Assembly (NCBI GenBank): GCA_964546435.1 | Contig: CAZJKJ010000076.1 | Coordinates: 1 to 16,279, forward strand | Direction of reading: 5' to 3' | DNA length: 16,279 nt | Origin: CAYNST01 sp964546435 | Lineage (GTDB): Bacteria; Pseudomonadota; Gammaproteobacteria; Pseudomonadales; Cellvibrionaceae | Shown: positions 6,764-15,050 of the stretch, piece by piece | Layout: the number at the start of each line of letters is the position of its first letter | How positions within the stretch are numbered: the stretch's first letter is position 1 | The notes under the pieces: model-generated | Seen by the model: only the letters and a program-made list of their open reading frames with translations | Told to the model about the DNA's origin: nothing | The model's database searches: none | Translations under genes and position numbers: made by a program

Positions 6764-6796
6764 CAGACCAAAGCGCCACAGCGGCGCTTTGGTCTG
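6764..6796 (+). terminator. Long hairpin after curlin gene 2
   Basis: A perfect 14-bp stem (6764-6777 with 6783-6796) with the 5-nt loop ACAGC begins 5 nt after the stop codon. As after copy 1, no T tract follows. The stem shares the CAAAgcGCC/GGCgcTTTG core with the hairpin at 1852-1884 but differs outside it. Confidence 0.55.
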
Positions 6797-6848
6797 GATA
6801 AATATCCCCCAAGCCATAATTAATGGGCGCCAGCCCTTACGGTTCAGT

Positions 6849-6932
6849 CGTGAAGACGGCATTGTTATCCTGGAAAAATCCTGTGAGGTCAACGCGGTGC
6901 AGTATCGGGAGGTGTCCCTGCAGCCTGAATAA
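6849..6932 (+). pseudogene. Remnant of a second propeller-lipoprotein gene, 3' end only
   Basis: 27 codons identical in frame to the C-terminus of the 2047-5010 product except for Asp to Gly at the fourth codon, ending in TAA instead of TGA. It has no start and no upstream coding sequence, so it is a deletion remnant and not a gene. Confidence 0.9.
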
Positions 6933-6959
6933 ACGGCCCGGCTTTTTTTAACCGGTGTG
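6849..6959 (+). repeat. 111-bp direct repeat, copy B
   Basis: Matches 4927-5037 at 109 of 111 positions. Similarity may extend a little upstream: CCTTAC at 6835-6840 corresponds to 4921-4926, with 8 extra bases in copy B. After 6959 the sequence continues into the terminator at 6973, probably the original downstream flank of the propeller gene. Confidence 0.95.
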
Positions 6960-6972
6960 ACACGGCCTGGCG

Positions 6973-7006
6973 GGCAGCCATTGAGTTTGGCTGCCGGTGT
7001 TTTTTT
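6973..7006 (+). terminator. Intrinsic terminator facing right
   Basis: GGCAGCCA (6973-6980) pairs perfectly with TGGCTGCC (6988-6995) around a 7-nt loop; GGTG and seven Ts follow. It points away from the curlin/propeller block and would also insulate the converging pbpC gene. It was probably the terminator of the ancestral propeller gene. Confidence 0.8.
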
Positions 7007-7036
7007 AAATGGAGGGCCGACTCCCTCAATCTGTCT

Positions 7037-9529
7037 CTATTCCGTCTCCCCACTCAGCACCACAAATGATTGCTGCAGCCGGTAACCCTCTGCATCGACC
7101 AGTACCAACAACTGACGCCCCGGTTCAAGGCTGACGGTCTGCTCGTGAAACGTCCGGGTCGCGCCGAGGTAATCTTTACCTAGATACCAGTGGATAACGC
7201 TCTCCGGATTACGATGCACGGCGCGCAGCACCGCCCGACTGCGCTCGCCATCCAGATCGACGGGAATGAATATCTCGCTGTCCGGCTGAGGGTAGATCAA
7301 CGCCATCGGTTGCTCACCGGTATAGGTCGGCAAGCGGGCCAGGCAATCGGAGCGCCAGGGCGGCAGCGGCCGGTAATTACTCTGGTGCTGACGCCAGAAG
7401 AATGCCTGCGCGGCGGGCAGAACAAAAAAATGTTCACTGCGCATCTGCCTGTTCGATTCACAGCCGCCGTGCACCCGGAACTGGCCGCCCGTGTCCAGGT
7501 GGATCCGTCGGTAATGTCGGGTGACCTGCTGAAAGTGACTGTCCTGCGGCGCCTGCACGTCAACGGTCGGGCAGTTGCCATCGCTCAGAAAGCCGTCGTC
7601 CCTGCAAACCCGGACGGTTTTGAGGGCCGCCAAGGGCGGTTCCAGCCAGGCCGCCTCGCCCAGCTGTTCAAAGAGTTCAAACAGGATCGGCGCAGCCGAT
7701 GCCTGTCCACTCAGGCTGGACGCCGCAGAGCCGTCGGCATTGCCAGCCCAGACACCCACTGTAAAGCGACCATTGCTGCCAATCGCCCAGGCGTCCCGCA
7801 GGCCGTAACTGGTGCCCGTCTTCCAGGCGATGGTCTGCCGGCCCTGAAAGGCACGCCAGAAATTGTCCAGCCCCGGACGGGTGACTTCGACCATCGCCTG
7901 CAGGGTCAGCCAGGCAGCGCCCTGACCGATGGGGAATGGGGTGTCCTGATCTTCCGGCGATGGTGATGGGTGCCGCACAGGCTGTAGCAGCCGTGCCTGT
8001 CCGGTCGAGTCATGCCCGGTCAAATCATGGGTGTCTCTCTCCAAAGCCTCTCTCTCCAAAGCCTCTTTCTCCCAAGCCGGCCGGTTCATGGCCGCTGTCG
8101 ATGACAGGCCGTCGCGGGCGGTGGCGGTCAGGCGTGCGTAGGCGTTGGTCAGGTCCCACAGGGTGCCTTCGGCGCCGCCGAGGATCAGGGTCAGGCCATA
8201 ATCGTCGGCGGGGCGGAACAGGGTGGTCATGCCCATGCTCTGCAGATGGTGCTGGAAACGCCCTATGCCGAACTGACGGAGCATGTGCACCGCCGGCACA
8301 TTCAGGGATTCGGACAGCGCCTGCCGGGCGGGCACGGCGCCGCGAAACTGATGGTCGTGATTGCGCGGCTGATAACCGCCGAAATAGGCGGGCGTATCGG
8401 CGATCAGGGTGGTGGGCAGCAGCTCGCTCTCCTGCAGCATCAGGCCGTACAGCAGGGGTTTGAGCAGGCTGCCGGTGGAGCGGGGGCGCTGCACGATATC
8501 TACGGCGGGGGCGTAATCGACGTGGTTAATCCCGGACTGGTTGCCCACATAGGCGCGGGTCTCCAGGGTCTGATGATCGATAATCAACGCCGCCACGTTA
8601 TGAACGCCCTGTTGCGCCAGGCGTCGCCGGTGTTGGCTCACCACGCGGTTGGCGGCGTTTTGGACGGAGCGGTCGAGGGTGGAATGAAACACGGATTCCT
8701 CGGGATTCCGGGTCTGGAGCGTCGCCAGCAGGTGAGGGGCCAGGCGCGGCAGCGGCTCCGGCCGTGCGGGTACGGGTTCGACCAGGGCCAGCGCCAGTTC
8801 AACCGGCGTCAACAGGTCGGCGGCGGCCAAGCGGCGCAGCAGGTGATTGCGCCGTGCCTGCAACCGTTCGCGGCCGCGCCCCGGATGCAACTCGGCAGGG
8901 TTTTTGGGCAGCACCGCGAGCAGCGCCGCTTCCGCCCAGGACAGATGATCCGGCGCACGGCCGAAATAACGCCAGGCGGCGGCGCGCAGTCCCACGATAT
9001 TGCCGCCAAAAGGGGCGTGACTGCTGTAATGGATAAGCAACTCCTGTTTGGAGAAACGCAATTCGAGCTGCAGCGCGCGCAGGGCTTCTTTGGCTTTGTT
9101 AGCCAGAGTGCGGGAGGGCCGGTCCGCCAGCATACGGGCCAGTTGCATGGTCAGGGTGCTGGCACCGCTGGAGATCTCTCCCCGGCGCACGCCATCGACC
9201 AGGGCCCGGCCAATGGCCAGCGGATCGACGCCGGGGTGATAGTAAAAGCGCGCGTCTTCGAACATCAGCAACGCCAGTTCGTATTTGCGCGGCAAACGCT
9301 CAACCGGTGCGAACCGCCATTGCTCGTCTGCGGCGATTTGCGCATTCAAAAGATTGCCATCCCGGTCCATCAGGATGGTCGCGTAATCGGTGTGATGCAG
9401 GCGCTGCGGAAGAGGCCACAGATGGAACAACGCGACCAGCAGGGTACCGGCCAGCAGCGCGGCGCCAAGCAACCCGCGCCGTGTGAACCGGCGCGGCGCG
9501 GCCGGGGCCGCAGGGGTCACCGACGGCAC
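7037..9529 (-). CDS. pbpC: Penicillin-binding protein 1C (bifunctional peptidoglycan synthase)
   Basis: 830 residues from a GTG start. An N-terminal membrane anchor (about 18-40) is followed by a GT51 transglycosylase domain with Glu91 in the EDARFYYHPG motif, STLTMQLARML (124-134) and KAKEALRALQLE (145-156). The transpeptidase domain has SLLK (Ser354, Lys357), SLN (408-410) and KTGTS (570-574), all three active-site motifs intact. The C-terminus resembles the BiPBP_C domain (from about residue 745). The enzyme polymerises lipid II glycan and can cross-link peptides on the periplasmic face of the inner membrane. It starts 2 nt after the yfhM stop, so the two genes are translationally close and surely one operon. 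The GTG at 9520 (codon 4) has a better-spaced AGAGG and is an equally good start. An in-frame insert at about 485-515 rich in Glu, Ala, Leu and Arg lies between the SLN and KTGTS motifs. Confidence 0.96.
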   Translation of the reverse strand: MPSVTPAAPAAPRRFTRRGLLGAALLAGTLLVALFHLWPLPQRLHHTDYATILMDRDGNLLNAQIAADEQWRFAPVERLPRKYELALLMFEDARFYYHPGVDPLAIGRALVDGVRRGEISSGASTLTMQLARMLADRPSRTLANKAKEALRALQLELRFSKQELLIHYSSHAPFGGNIVGLRAAAWRYFGRAPDHLSWAEAALLAVLPKNPAELHPGRGRERLQARRNHLLRRLAAADLLTPVELALALVEPVPARPEPLPRLAPHLLATLQTRNPEESVFHSTLDRSVQNAANRVVSQHRRRLAQQGVHNVAALIIDHQTLETRAYVGNQSGINHVDYAPAVDIVQRPRSTGSLLKPLLYGLMLQESELLPTTLIADTPAYFGGYQPRNHDHQFRGAVPARQALSESLNVPAVHMLRQFGIGRFQHHLQSMGMTTLFRPADDYGLTLILGGAEGTLWDLTNAYARLTATARDGLSSTAAMNRPAWEKEALEREALERDTHDLTGHDSTGQARLLQPVRHPSPSPEDQDTPFPIGQGAAWLTLQAMVEVTRPGLDNFWRAFQGRQTIAWKTGTSYGLRDAWAIGSNGRFTVGVWAGNADGSAASSLSGQASAAPILFELFEQLGEAAWLEPPLAALKTVRVCRDDGFLSDGNCPTVDVQAPQDSHFQQVTRHYRRIHLDTGGQFRVHGGCESNRQMRSEHFFVLPAAQAFFWRQHQSNYRPLPPWRSDCLARLPTYTGEQPMALIYPQPDSEIFIPVDLDGERSRAVLRAVHRNPESVIHWYLGKDYLGATRTFHEQTVSLEPGRQLLVLVDAEGYRLQQSFVVLSGETE
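8036..8080. repeat. 15-bp tandem repeat inside pbpC
   Basis: TCTCTCCAAAGCCTC occurs twice exactly (8036-8050, 8051-8065), followed by a degenerate third unit (8066-8080). On the coding strand it gives repeats of the type EALER around residues 487-499 in the transpeptidase domain. In-frame expansion or contraction would add or remove five residues without breaking the gene. Confidence 0.85.
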
Positions 9530-9531
9530 CT

Positions 9532-12500
9532 CTAACGCGTAACCTCTACCCAGAACCCCGCGGTCGACCCACGCACGCGTCCGTCATACATGGCTTCCGC
9601 CTGCCAGCCAGGCAGGTAGAAACGCCCGGCATAGGAGGCGTTCAGCAGCAGCTGCACGGTGACGCTGTCCTGATTGCTTTTGGTGTAGCGATAGTGCCAT
9701 TTGTAATCGCGCCAGAGACTGAAGTAGGCGAGCACCTGATCATCCCGGATATCCCAGTGATCAATGCCCTCCGGCATCGCCGCGCCTTCCAGACGTTCGT
9801 TGCGAACCTGCCAGCCACTGGGCAACGGCAGGGACAGGGCGATATTTTCCAGATGCCGGCGGCCGAGTCGGTTGAAGTCGGCTGTCACCTTGACCCTTGC
9901 CATGAAGTCCGTGCCCTGGGGCAGCTGATCGACCTTCAGGGGTTCGCCGGTCAGGGTGGTAAAGGCAACGTCCAGATGCAAACCTTCGCTCACCGCCTCT
10001 TCAGTTTCCATGGCGGGTATGCCGCGATTGCTCACCAGCACCCGCAGCGCTTCCTGGCTGTCGTTGCGAACCGTCACGCCCGTGTGATCAAGATCCTGCC
10101 GGTACCAGGGGTGCTGACTCCGCAGGGTTTGCCACGAGGCGCCGGGGGCATCTGCGATGGCAAAATCCAGTGGCGTGCGGGACGCGCTCTCGCCAGCCAT
10201 AAGCGCCAGGCTGGACAGTGCCCAGGCGGTGGTCTGCGTGCTGTACCAGTCGGGTGCGGACAGCCGTTCTGCCACATCTTCGGCCAGGGACCAGGTCCGC
10301 TCGGTCTGCTCCGCCTCAACCGCCAGCAGCAACTCGATGGCGCGATCTCGCAGCGCGGAGCCATAGGTGTATCCCGGCGCCGGGTAAGCGGGTTGGACTT
10401 GAGTGCTGTCATCCAGATCCCGGGCGGCGTCCGCCAGATCCAGCCGGTGGTAGCTCGCTGCCAGCAGATGCCGGGCGGTGCTGCTGGCGGCTGGCCGGGC
10501 TTTCGCGCGCTGCAACAACTGCTCCCGCAGACGGTTCATGGCGGGCGTATTGGGTCGGCCGGCCAGCGTCAGTGCGTACAGGCGATAAGCCGCCACATCA
10601 ACCTCCCAGTCATGTGCGCCCAGTGAATAGTTATCCGCCTCGCGCGTCTGCCGGGCGAACCAGCGATCGAGCAGATCCTGCGGCACCGGATAGCCTGCCC
10701 GTTGCGCTTCGATCAGGAAATGTCCGGTGTAAATGGACGCCCAGGCATTGCTGTAACTGGTGCCTGGCCAGTAACTGAATTCACCGCTACTGAGCTGGAA
10801 ATTTCGCAGGCGCTCGACGGCCGCTTTGATGTTGGCTTCGCCGCGTTCAGTCTGACCGGCGCTCATGGGGATCAACCGGTTCAGATACAGTTGCGGGAAG
10901 GCCGTGGACACCACTTGCTCGAGGCAGCCATGCGGATACGACAGAAGGTACTCAAGCCGCTGCTCCAGATTCAGGGGAGGCAGACGGCCGACTTCGAGGC
11001 TGGTGCTGTTGGTCCCGGCGATGCCGTGAGGTTGCAGCAGTGCCTGCCAGGTCTCTCCGGGTTGCAGCACCGCGCCTGCGGATTTCACGGTGGCCGGGTT
11101 GGCGGCGAGGGATTCGATCCAGATGGTGTGAGTGGCAGTCTCGTCACCGCTGCTTGCGGTAACAGTCACCTGTCCGCGGCCGATCTGGTCATTCACCTTG
11201 AGGCGCAGACTTGCTACGCCTTCGCCCCCGGTGAGGGTGAGCTGACGGGCCCCTTCAACCACCGTAAAAAGCGCGTCTGTCGTGGCGCTTATCTGTGCCT
11301 CGGTCAGGGTGGGACTGTTGGCGAAGACTTGTACCGGCAGTGTGATTTCTTCTCCCGGACGCACAATCCGGGGGAGGGTCGCGAGCACGCTCAGGGGTTG
11401 GGTCACGGTGACACTGGCCTCGGCCCGGCCATAAGCGCCGTTGTGACCGGCGACCGCCATGACGCGCACCGCACCAAGGTAAGGCGGCAGGGTGAACTCG
11501 TGTTCGCGCTGTGCGCCTTTCTCCAGAGTAAATGCGCCGAGAAACCGGACGACGGGTGGAAAACGCCGTCGGTGCGCATCGAGCTGCGCCTGGGCGTCTG
11601 CGTCGCTGCCTCCCACCTTGAGCACGTTCTGCAGAGACGCCCCATAGGCGCCCACCACCTGATCGAACAGATCCCAGGTGTGAACGCCCAGAGCCTCGCG
11701 CTTGTAAAAGTGCTGATGGGGATCGGGCGCTTTGTAGCCGGTCAGCCCGAGCAGACCTTCGTCCACCAGCGCCAGGGTGTAGCTCATGGCACGACCCCGG
11801 GTTTCAGACACCTTGACGCGGAAGGTTGATTCCGGCCGGGTCTGGGTCGGAGCGTCGATGCGCGGTTGCAACCGCGTTTCCGGATCCTCGACCACCAGCG
11901 GTACCAGGCCATAAAGTCGCATGGGCGCGTCGGCGGTGCGCTGCTGATGCGGCAGGAGGATACTCAGGTGGACGTAGATATTGGGTGCCATGTCGGCGGT
12001 GATCGGAATCTCGAACTCACGCTGCCCCGGCTCCAGGTCCAGCCAGTTCCGCTGGATCACCTGACTGCCGTTTTCCAGACTCAGTAAAACCCGACCTTCT
12101 TCCAGCTCGGGCAACAGTACCCGCGCTACCTGTCCGACCGTATAACGCGGCTGGTCCGTGGACAGCATCAGTTGCGTGGCGGCACTGGGATTGACGGCGC
12201 TGTGGGGACTCCAGCCCAGATAGACGACTTCCCCGGCGCAATGGCTGCCGTCAGCGTCGCAGGCGCGCAGCAGATAGCGTCCCCAGTCATATTTGTCCGC
12301 GATAAAGCCCCACTGGGCGCGACCACGGTCATCGGTCGTCAGCTCCACCCGTTCCAGGGGTTGATGGCTCTGGGCGGTCATGAAGCTGGCAAGATCTTCG
12401 CTGCCTCGATCCCACCACCAGCGCCAGTCGATATGGAACAGGGTCACCTCCAGCTTGCGGTTCTGGAGCGGCGTACCGTCGGCATTAATGGTCTGGAAGT

Positions 12501-14871
12501 AGACCGGGTGATCCCGGTCCCGGGGCACGGAGTCGTACAGGCCGTCGGCCTTGGGGATCTGGACACCGACCCAGTGATCGAACGGCAGCAACGGGGCCTG
12601 CTGGTATTGGGTGCTGAAGGCCCCGCCGGGTTCAAACACGCGGTTGACAAAAGTGGCGGTGAGCATGCCGGGCGGCGGTGTGGCGACCTGAATTCTCGCA
12701 GTGAATGCGGCCGAGCCCTGGCTGTCCAGCTGTCCGGCGAATGCCGGCTGGTGGCTGCTGGCAAAACGTCTGGCCGGATCATCGAAAGTAAACTGACTGT
12801 AACCGTCAAAGCGGCTGGTCCGGGTACTCAGCCGGATCTCGCTGTCGGCGCGCAGGTTGGCGGCGGTGGCACCGTGCAGCCATTGCGCGGAAAGCACGGC
12901 TTTGACCGGCATCTGCTCCAGAAACAGAGTCTCAGGCAGGGAAAGATCCAGTTTGAGGCGATTGGGCATGATGGACTCGATCTTGAGCGTCTTGTCCCAG
13001 TACTGGCTCCCCAGATGCACCACCGCCCGCCAGTTGCCCGTGGGCGCGGTTTCGTCGGTAGAGGCGGTAAAGACATAGAAGTCGCCCACCGGGGTGGTAT
13101 TCACGGCGCTGTATACCTTGTTGCCACGCGGGTCGAACAGATCCAGCGTCACCGGGTGATCATCCGGCCAGCGGGCTTCACGATCCTCCAGAATGAATGC
13201 CAGGTGGATGTCATCGCCGGGCCGCCAGATGTCGCGTTCACCATAAATAAAGCCCTTCAGCCCCTGATGAGTCGGTTCACCGCCGACATCAAAAAGATTG
13301 ACCGGCAACGCTTCATTGCGGGCCAGCCGCAGATAGCCGGTGCGGCCACCATAACCGGCGGTGAGGTAGAAGGGCACGCCGTCAGTGCGCAATGTCACCA
13401 TGCCGTGGGCATCCGTCATCCCGGCACCGATGTTCTGCTGCTGGAAATTGAAGGCGCGTACCTGCACCCGATCGAGAGGTTCGGTGTTCAGCAGATCCGT
13501 CACAATAACTTCCAGCTTGTCGTCATCGCCGCGTTTGGCGATTATCCCGAGGTTCGACACCATCAGGTTGCGCGCTGTTTTAGTCTGCCTGGAGTATTCA
13601 AAATAGCTGGCGTGGCAGGGGTTATGGCGCTCGCTGTACTCGAGATAACCCTGGGACTGGTAGTAACGGCGGTACCAGTTAGGCTGTTCGTCATTCTGGT
13701 AGGACCAGTCACCTTCGTGGCTGACGGGTGCCGGCTTCTCCGGCGCCCCCGGACGGGCCTCGTCACAGAGATATACGGAATTGCTGCGATCGATACTGAT
13801 CTCCAGGCGCAGTAGTCCTTCCGGGTGCTGTGCCATCAATTCGGTGAGATCCAGGGAGTACTGCTTCCATTTATTCGGTGCGACCGCCGGCAGTCGATAA
13901 TTTTTGCGCCACAGATAGCGCCCGGTGCTGGAATCGGGATAGCTGGTGGCCAGCCCCTTGTTCTGGAAGTACTGGCCCAGGTTCGGGGCGAACACCTTGA
14001 ACGCAGTAATCTGTACCGAGTCCACGCCCACCGCTTCAAACGGTACGGAGATCTGCGCCGCCGGCGGCAGAATACTGCTGGCATCCAGAAAACGCACGCC
14101 GGGTGTGGCGAGTGCCAGCGTCAGGGATCGACGGTAATCGTCCGTCATGGGCTGACGCTGACTGCTGCGCAGCGCTTGACTGATCCGCAGTTCCACCGGC
14201 GCTTCGGGGACCGTGTCGAAATAGAGTCGCAGGCGACTGCCATCAATCTGTGGTCGGGCGCGGGTCCCTTTCAATTCGACCAGCCCTGCCAGATTCTGCG
14301 CGGCATCCAGCGGTTGGGAGAAGGTCACTTCCACATAGCGTTCCGGCTTTTGCACCACGCGCGCCCCCGTTACCAGGAACACATTCTCGGCCGGAACCGT
14401 CAGGCTGCGCTTCCCCTTGCGGGCGAGAAACCCCAGAGAACTGCCGTCCCAGCTGAGAACCAGCGTCCTGGCCGTGTCTTCCCGTTCAATCGGACCAACC
14501 TGAAATACGTAGGTATTGCTGCCGGCCGGTGCCGCCTCCCAATGCACTGGCAGAGCCGCGTCTCCCACCTGCGCCTTCAGCACCGGGGCCAGCTGCTGCA
14601 CATCGACCGTGTCCGACAGTTGCAGCTCGCCACGAAGTGTCATCTGGTCAGGCGATGCGAGGTCAGGGATAAGCGCACCCAGGGAGAGCTCAAACACGGA
14701 CAGGGGTTGACCGGTAGCGTCTGCACTGGAAGTTACCGGTGGCGGTTCCACGGTAGGCGATTCGGCGGGCTGTTGCCGGTCACAACTGGTGAGACCGGAC
14801 AGCAGCGCGATCAGGCAGAAAGTTGCAAAAAAAGGGGGCAGTCGATGTGCAGTGGGGGTAAGGATTTTCAT
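9532..14871 (-). CDS. yfhM: Bacterial alpha-2-macroglobulin lipoprotein
   Basis: 1779 residues when started at the ATG at 14871-14869. This start is chosen because it places a short signal peptide before the lipobox LTSC (Cys30) and has AGGG just upstream; the frame is open 17 codons further to 14922, but that start would bury the signal peptide. Asp at +2 after Cys30 predicts retention in the inner membrane, as in E. coli YfhM (CDNN). Domains in order: N-terminal macroglobulin-like domains, an A2M_N-type domain (about 540-630, YGERDIWRPGD), bait-region domain (about 905-1000), A2M domain (about 1105-1195), and thioester domain with the intact CLEQ motif (Cys1316-Gln1319). The protein is thought to trap proteases entering the periplasm by bait cleavage and thioester coupling. 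E. coli YfhM is 1653 residues, so this one is somewhat longer. It is co-transcribed with pbpC, the conserved partner that repairs peptidoglycan. Confidence 0.95.
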   Translation of the reverse strand: MKILTPTAHRLPPFFATFCLIALLSGLTSCDRQQPAESPTVEPPPVTSSADATGQPLSVFELSLGALIPDLASPDQMTLRGELQLSDTVDVQQLAPVLKAQVGDAALPVHWEAAPAGSNTYVFQVGPIEREDTARTLVLSWDGSSLGFLARKGKRSLTVPAENVFLVTGARVVQKPERYVEVTFSQPLDAAQNLAGLVELKGTRARPQIDGSRLRLYFDTVPEAPVELRISQALRSSQRQPMTDDYRRSLTLALATPGVRFLDASSILPPAAQISVPFEAVGVDSVQITAFKVFAPNLGQYFQNKGLATSYPDSSTGRYLWRKNYRLPAVAPNKWKQYSLDLTELMAQHPEGLLRLEISIDRSNSVYLCDEARPGAPEKPAPVSHEGDWSYQNDEQPNWYRRYYQSQGYLEYSERHNPCHASYFEYSRQTKTARNLMVSNLGIIAKRGDDDKLEVIVTDLLNTEPLDRVQVRAFNFQQQNIGAGMTDAHGMVTLRTDGVPFYLTAGYGGRTGYLRLARNEALPVNLFDVGGEPTHQGLKGFIYGERDIWRPGDDIHLAFILEDREARWPDDHPVTLDLFDPRGNKVYSAVNTTPVGDFYVFTASTDETAPTGNWRAVVHLGSQYWDKTLKIESIMPNRLKLDLSLPETLFLEQMPVKAVLSAQWLHGATAANLRADSEIRLSTRTSRFDGYSQFTFDDPARRFASSHQPAFAGQLDSQGSAAFTARIQVATPPPGMLTATFVNRVFEPGGAFSTQYQQAPLLPFDHWVGVQIPKADGLYDSVPRDRDHPVYFQTINADGTPLQNRKLEVTLFHIDWRWWWDRGSEDLASFMTAQSHQPLERVELTTDDRGRAQWGFIADKYDWGRYLLRACDADGSHCAGEVVYLGWSPHSAVNPSAATQLMLSTDQPRYTVGQVARVLLPELEEGRVLLSLENGSQVIQRNWLDLEPGQREFEIPITADMAPNIYVHLSILLPHQQRTADAPMRLYGLVPLVVEDPETRLQPRIDAPTQTRPESTFRVKVSETRGRAMSYTLALVDEGLLGLTGYKAPDPHQHFYKREALGVHTWDLFDQVVGAYGASLQNVLKVGGSDADAQAQLDAHRRRFPPVVRFLGAFTLEKGAQREHEFTLPPYLGAVRVMAVAGHNGAYGRAEASVTVTQPLSVLATLPRIVRPGEEITLPVQVFANSPTLTEAQISATTDALFTVVEGARQLTLTGGEGVASLRLKVNDQIGRGQVTVTASSGDETATHTIWIESLAANPATVKSAGAVLQPGETWQALLQPHGIAGTNSTSLEVGRLPPLNLEQRLEYLLSYPHGCLEQVVSTAFPQLYLNRLIPMSAGQTERGEANIKAAVERLRNFQLSSGEFSYWPGTSYSNAWASIYTGHFLIEAQRAGYPVPQDLLDRWFARQTREADNYSLGAHDWEVDVAAYRLYALTLAGRPNTPAMNRLREQLLQRAKARPAASSTARHLLAASYHRLDLADAARDLDDSTQVQPAYPAPGYTYGSALRDRAIELLLAVEAEQTERTWSLAEDVAERLSAPDWYSTQTTAWALSSLALMAGESASRTPLDFAIADAPGASWQTLRSQHPWYRQDLDHTGVTVRNDSQEALRVLVSNRGIPAMETEEAVSEGLHLDVAFTTLTGEPLKVDQLPQGTDFMARVKVTADFNRLGRRHLENIALSLPLPSGWQVRNERLEGAAMPEGIDHWDIRDDQVLAYFSLWRDYKWHYRYTKSNQDSVTVQLLLNASYAGRFYLPGWQAEAMYDGRVRGSTAGFWVEVTR

Positions 14872-14939
14872 ACGGTACCCTGGGGTTAAATATTTGCACA
14901 GTGTAGTTGAGAGTGCCCTCAAAAGGCTCGCGACGACGC

Positions 14940-14966
14940 TTGTCCGGTGCGAAAAAGGTATATGAT
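14940..14966 (+). promoter_or_regulatory. Candidate sigma-70 promoter of the DUF533 gene
   Basis: TTGTCC (14940-14945) and TATGAT (14961-14966) resemble -35 and -10 boxes, with a short 15-nt spacer. It lies in the 179-bp divergent region between yfhM and the DUF533 gene, about 85 nt before the start at 15051. I could not identify a convincing promoter for yfhM on the other strand. Confidence 0.4.
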
Positions 14967-15050
14967 CGCGCCCCGTTATAGCGAGCGTATACAGGACTCG
15001 AAAAGCACATTCGGGTCACGTCGAAGATTCACATTTACCAGGAGTCAACA

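Noticed and set aside
4927..6959. Direct repeats interpreted as the ends of a mobile element or attachment sites
   Set aside because: The repeats are explained as the 3' end of the propeller gene; there is no transposase, integrase, terminal inverted repeat or tRNA target.
12172..13815. 547-codon open frame on the plus strand opposite yfhM (and similar long ones at 8246-9535, 10702-11829, 13825-14889)
   Set aside because: They are antisense to the well-supported yfhM and pbpC genes in GC-rich DNA, have no recognisable domains and no good ribosome binding sites; they are codon-bias shadows.
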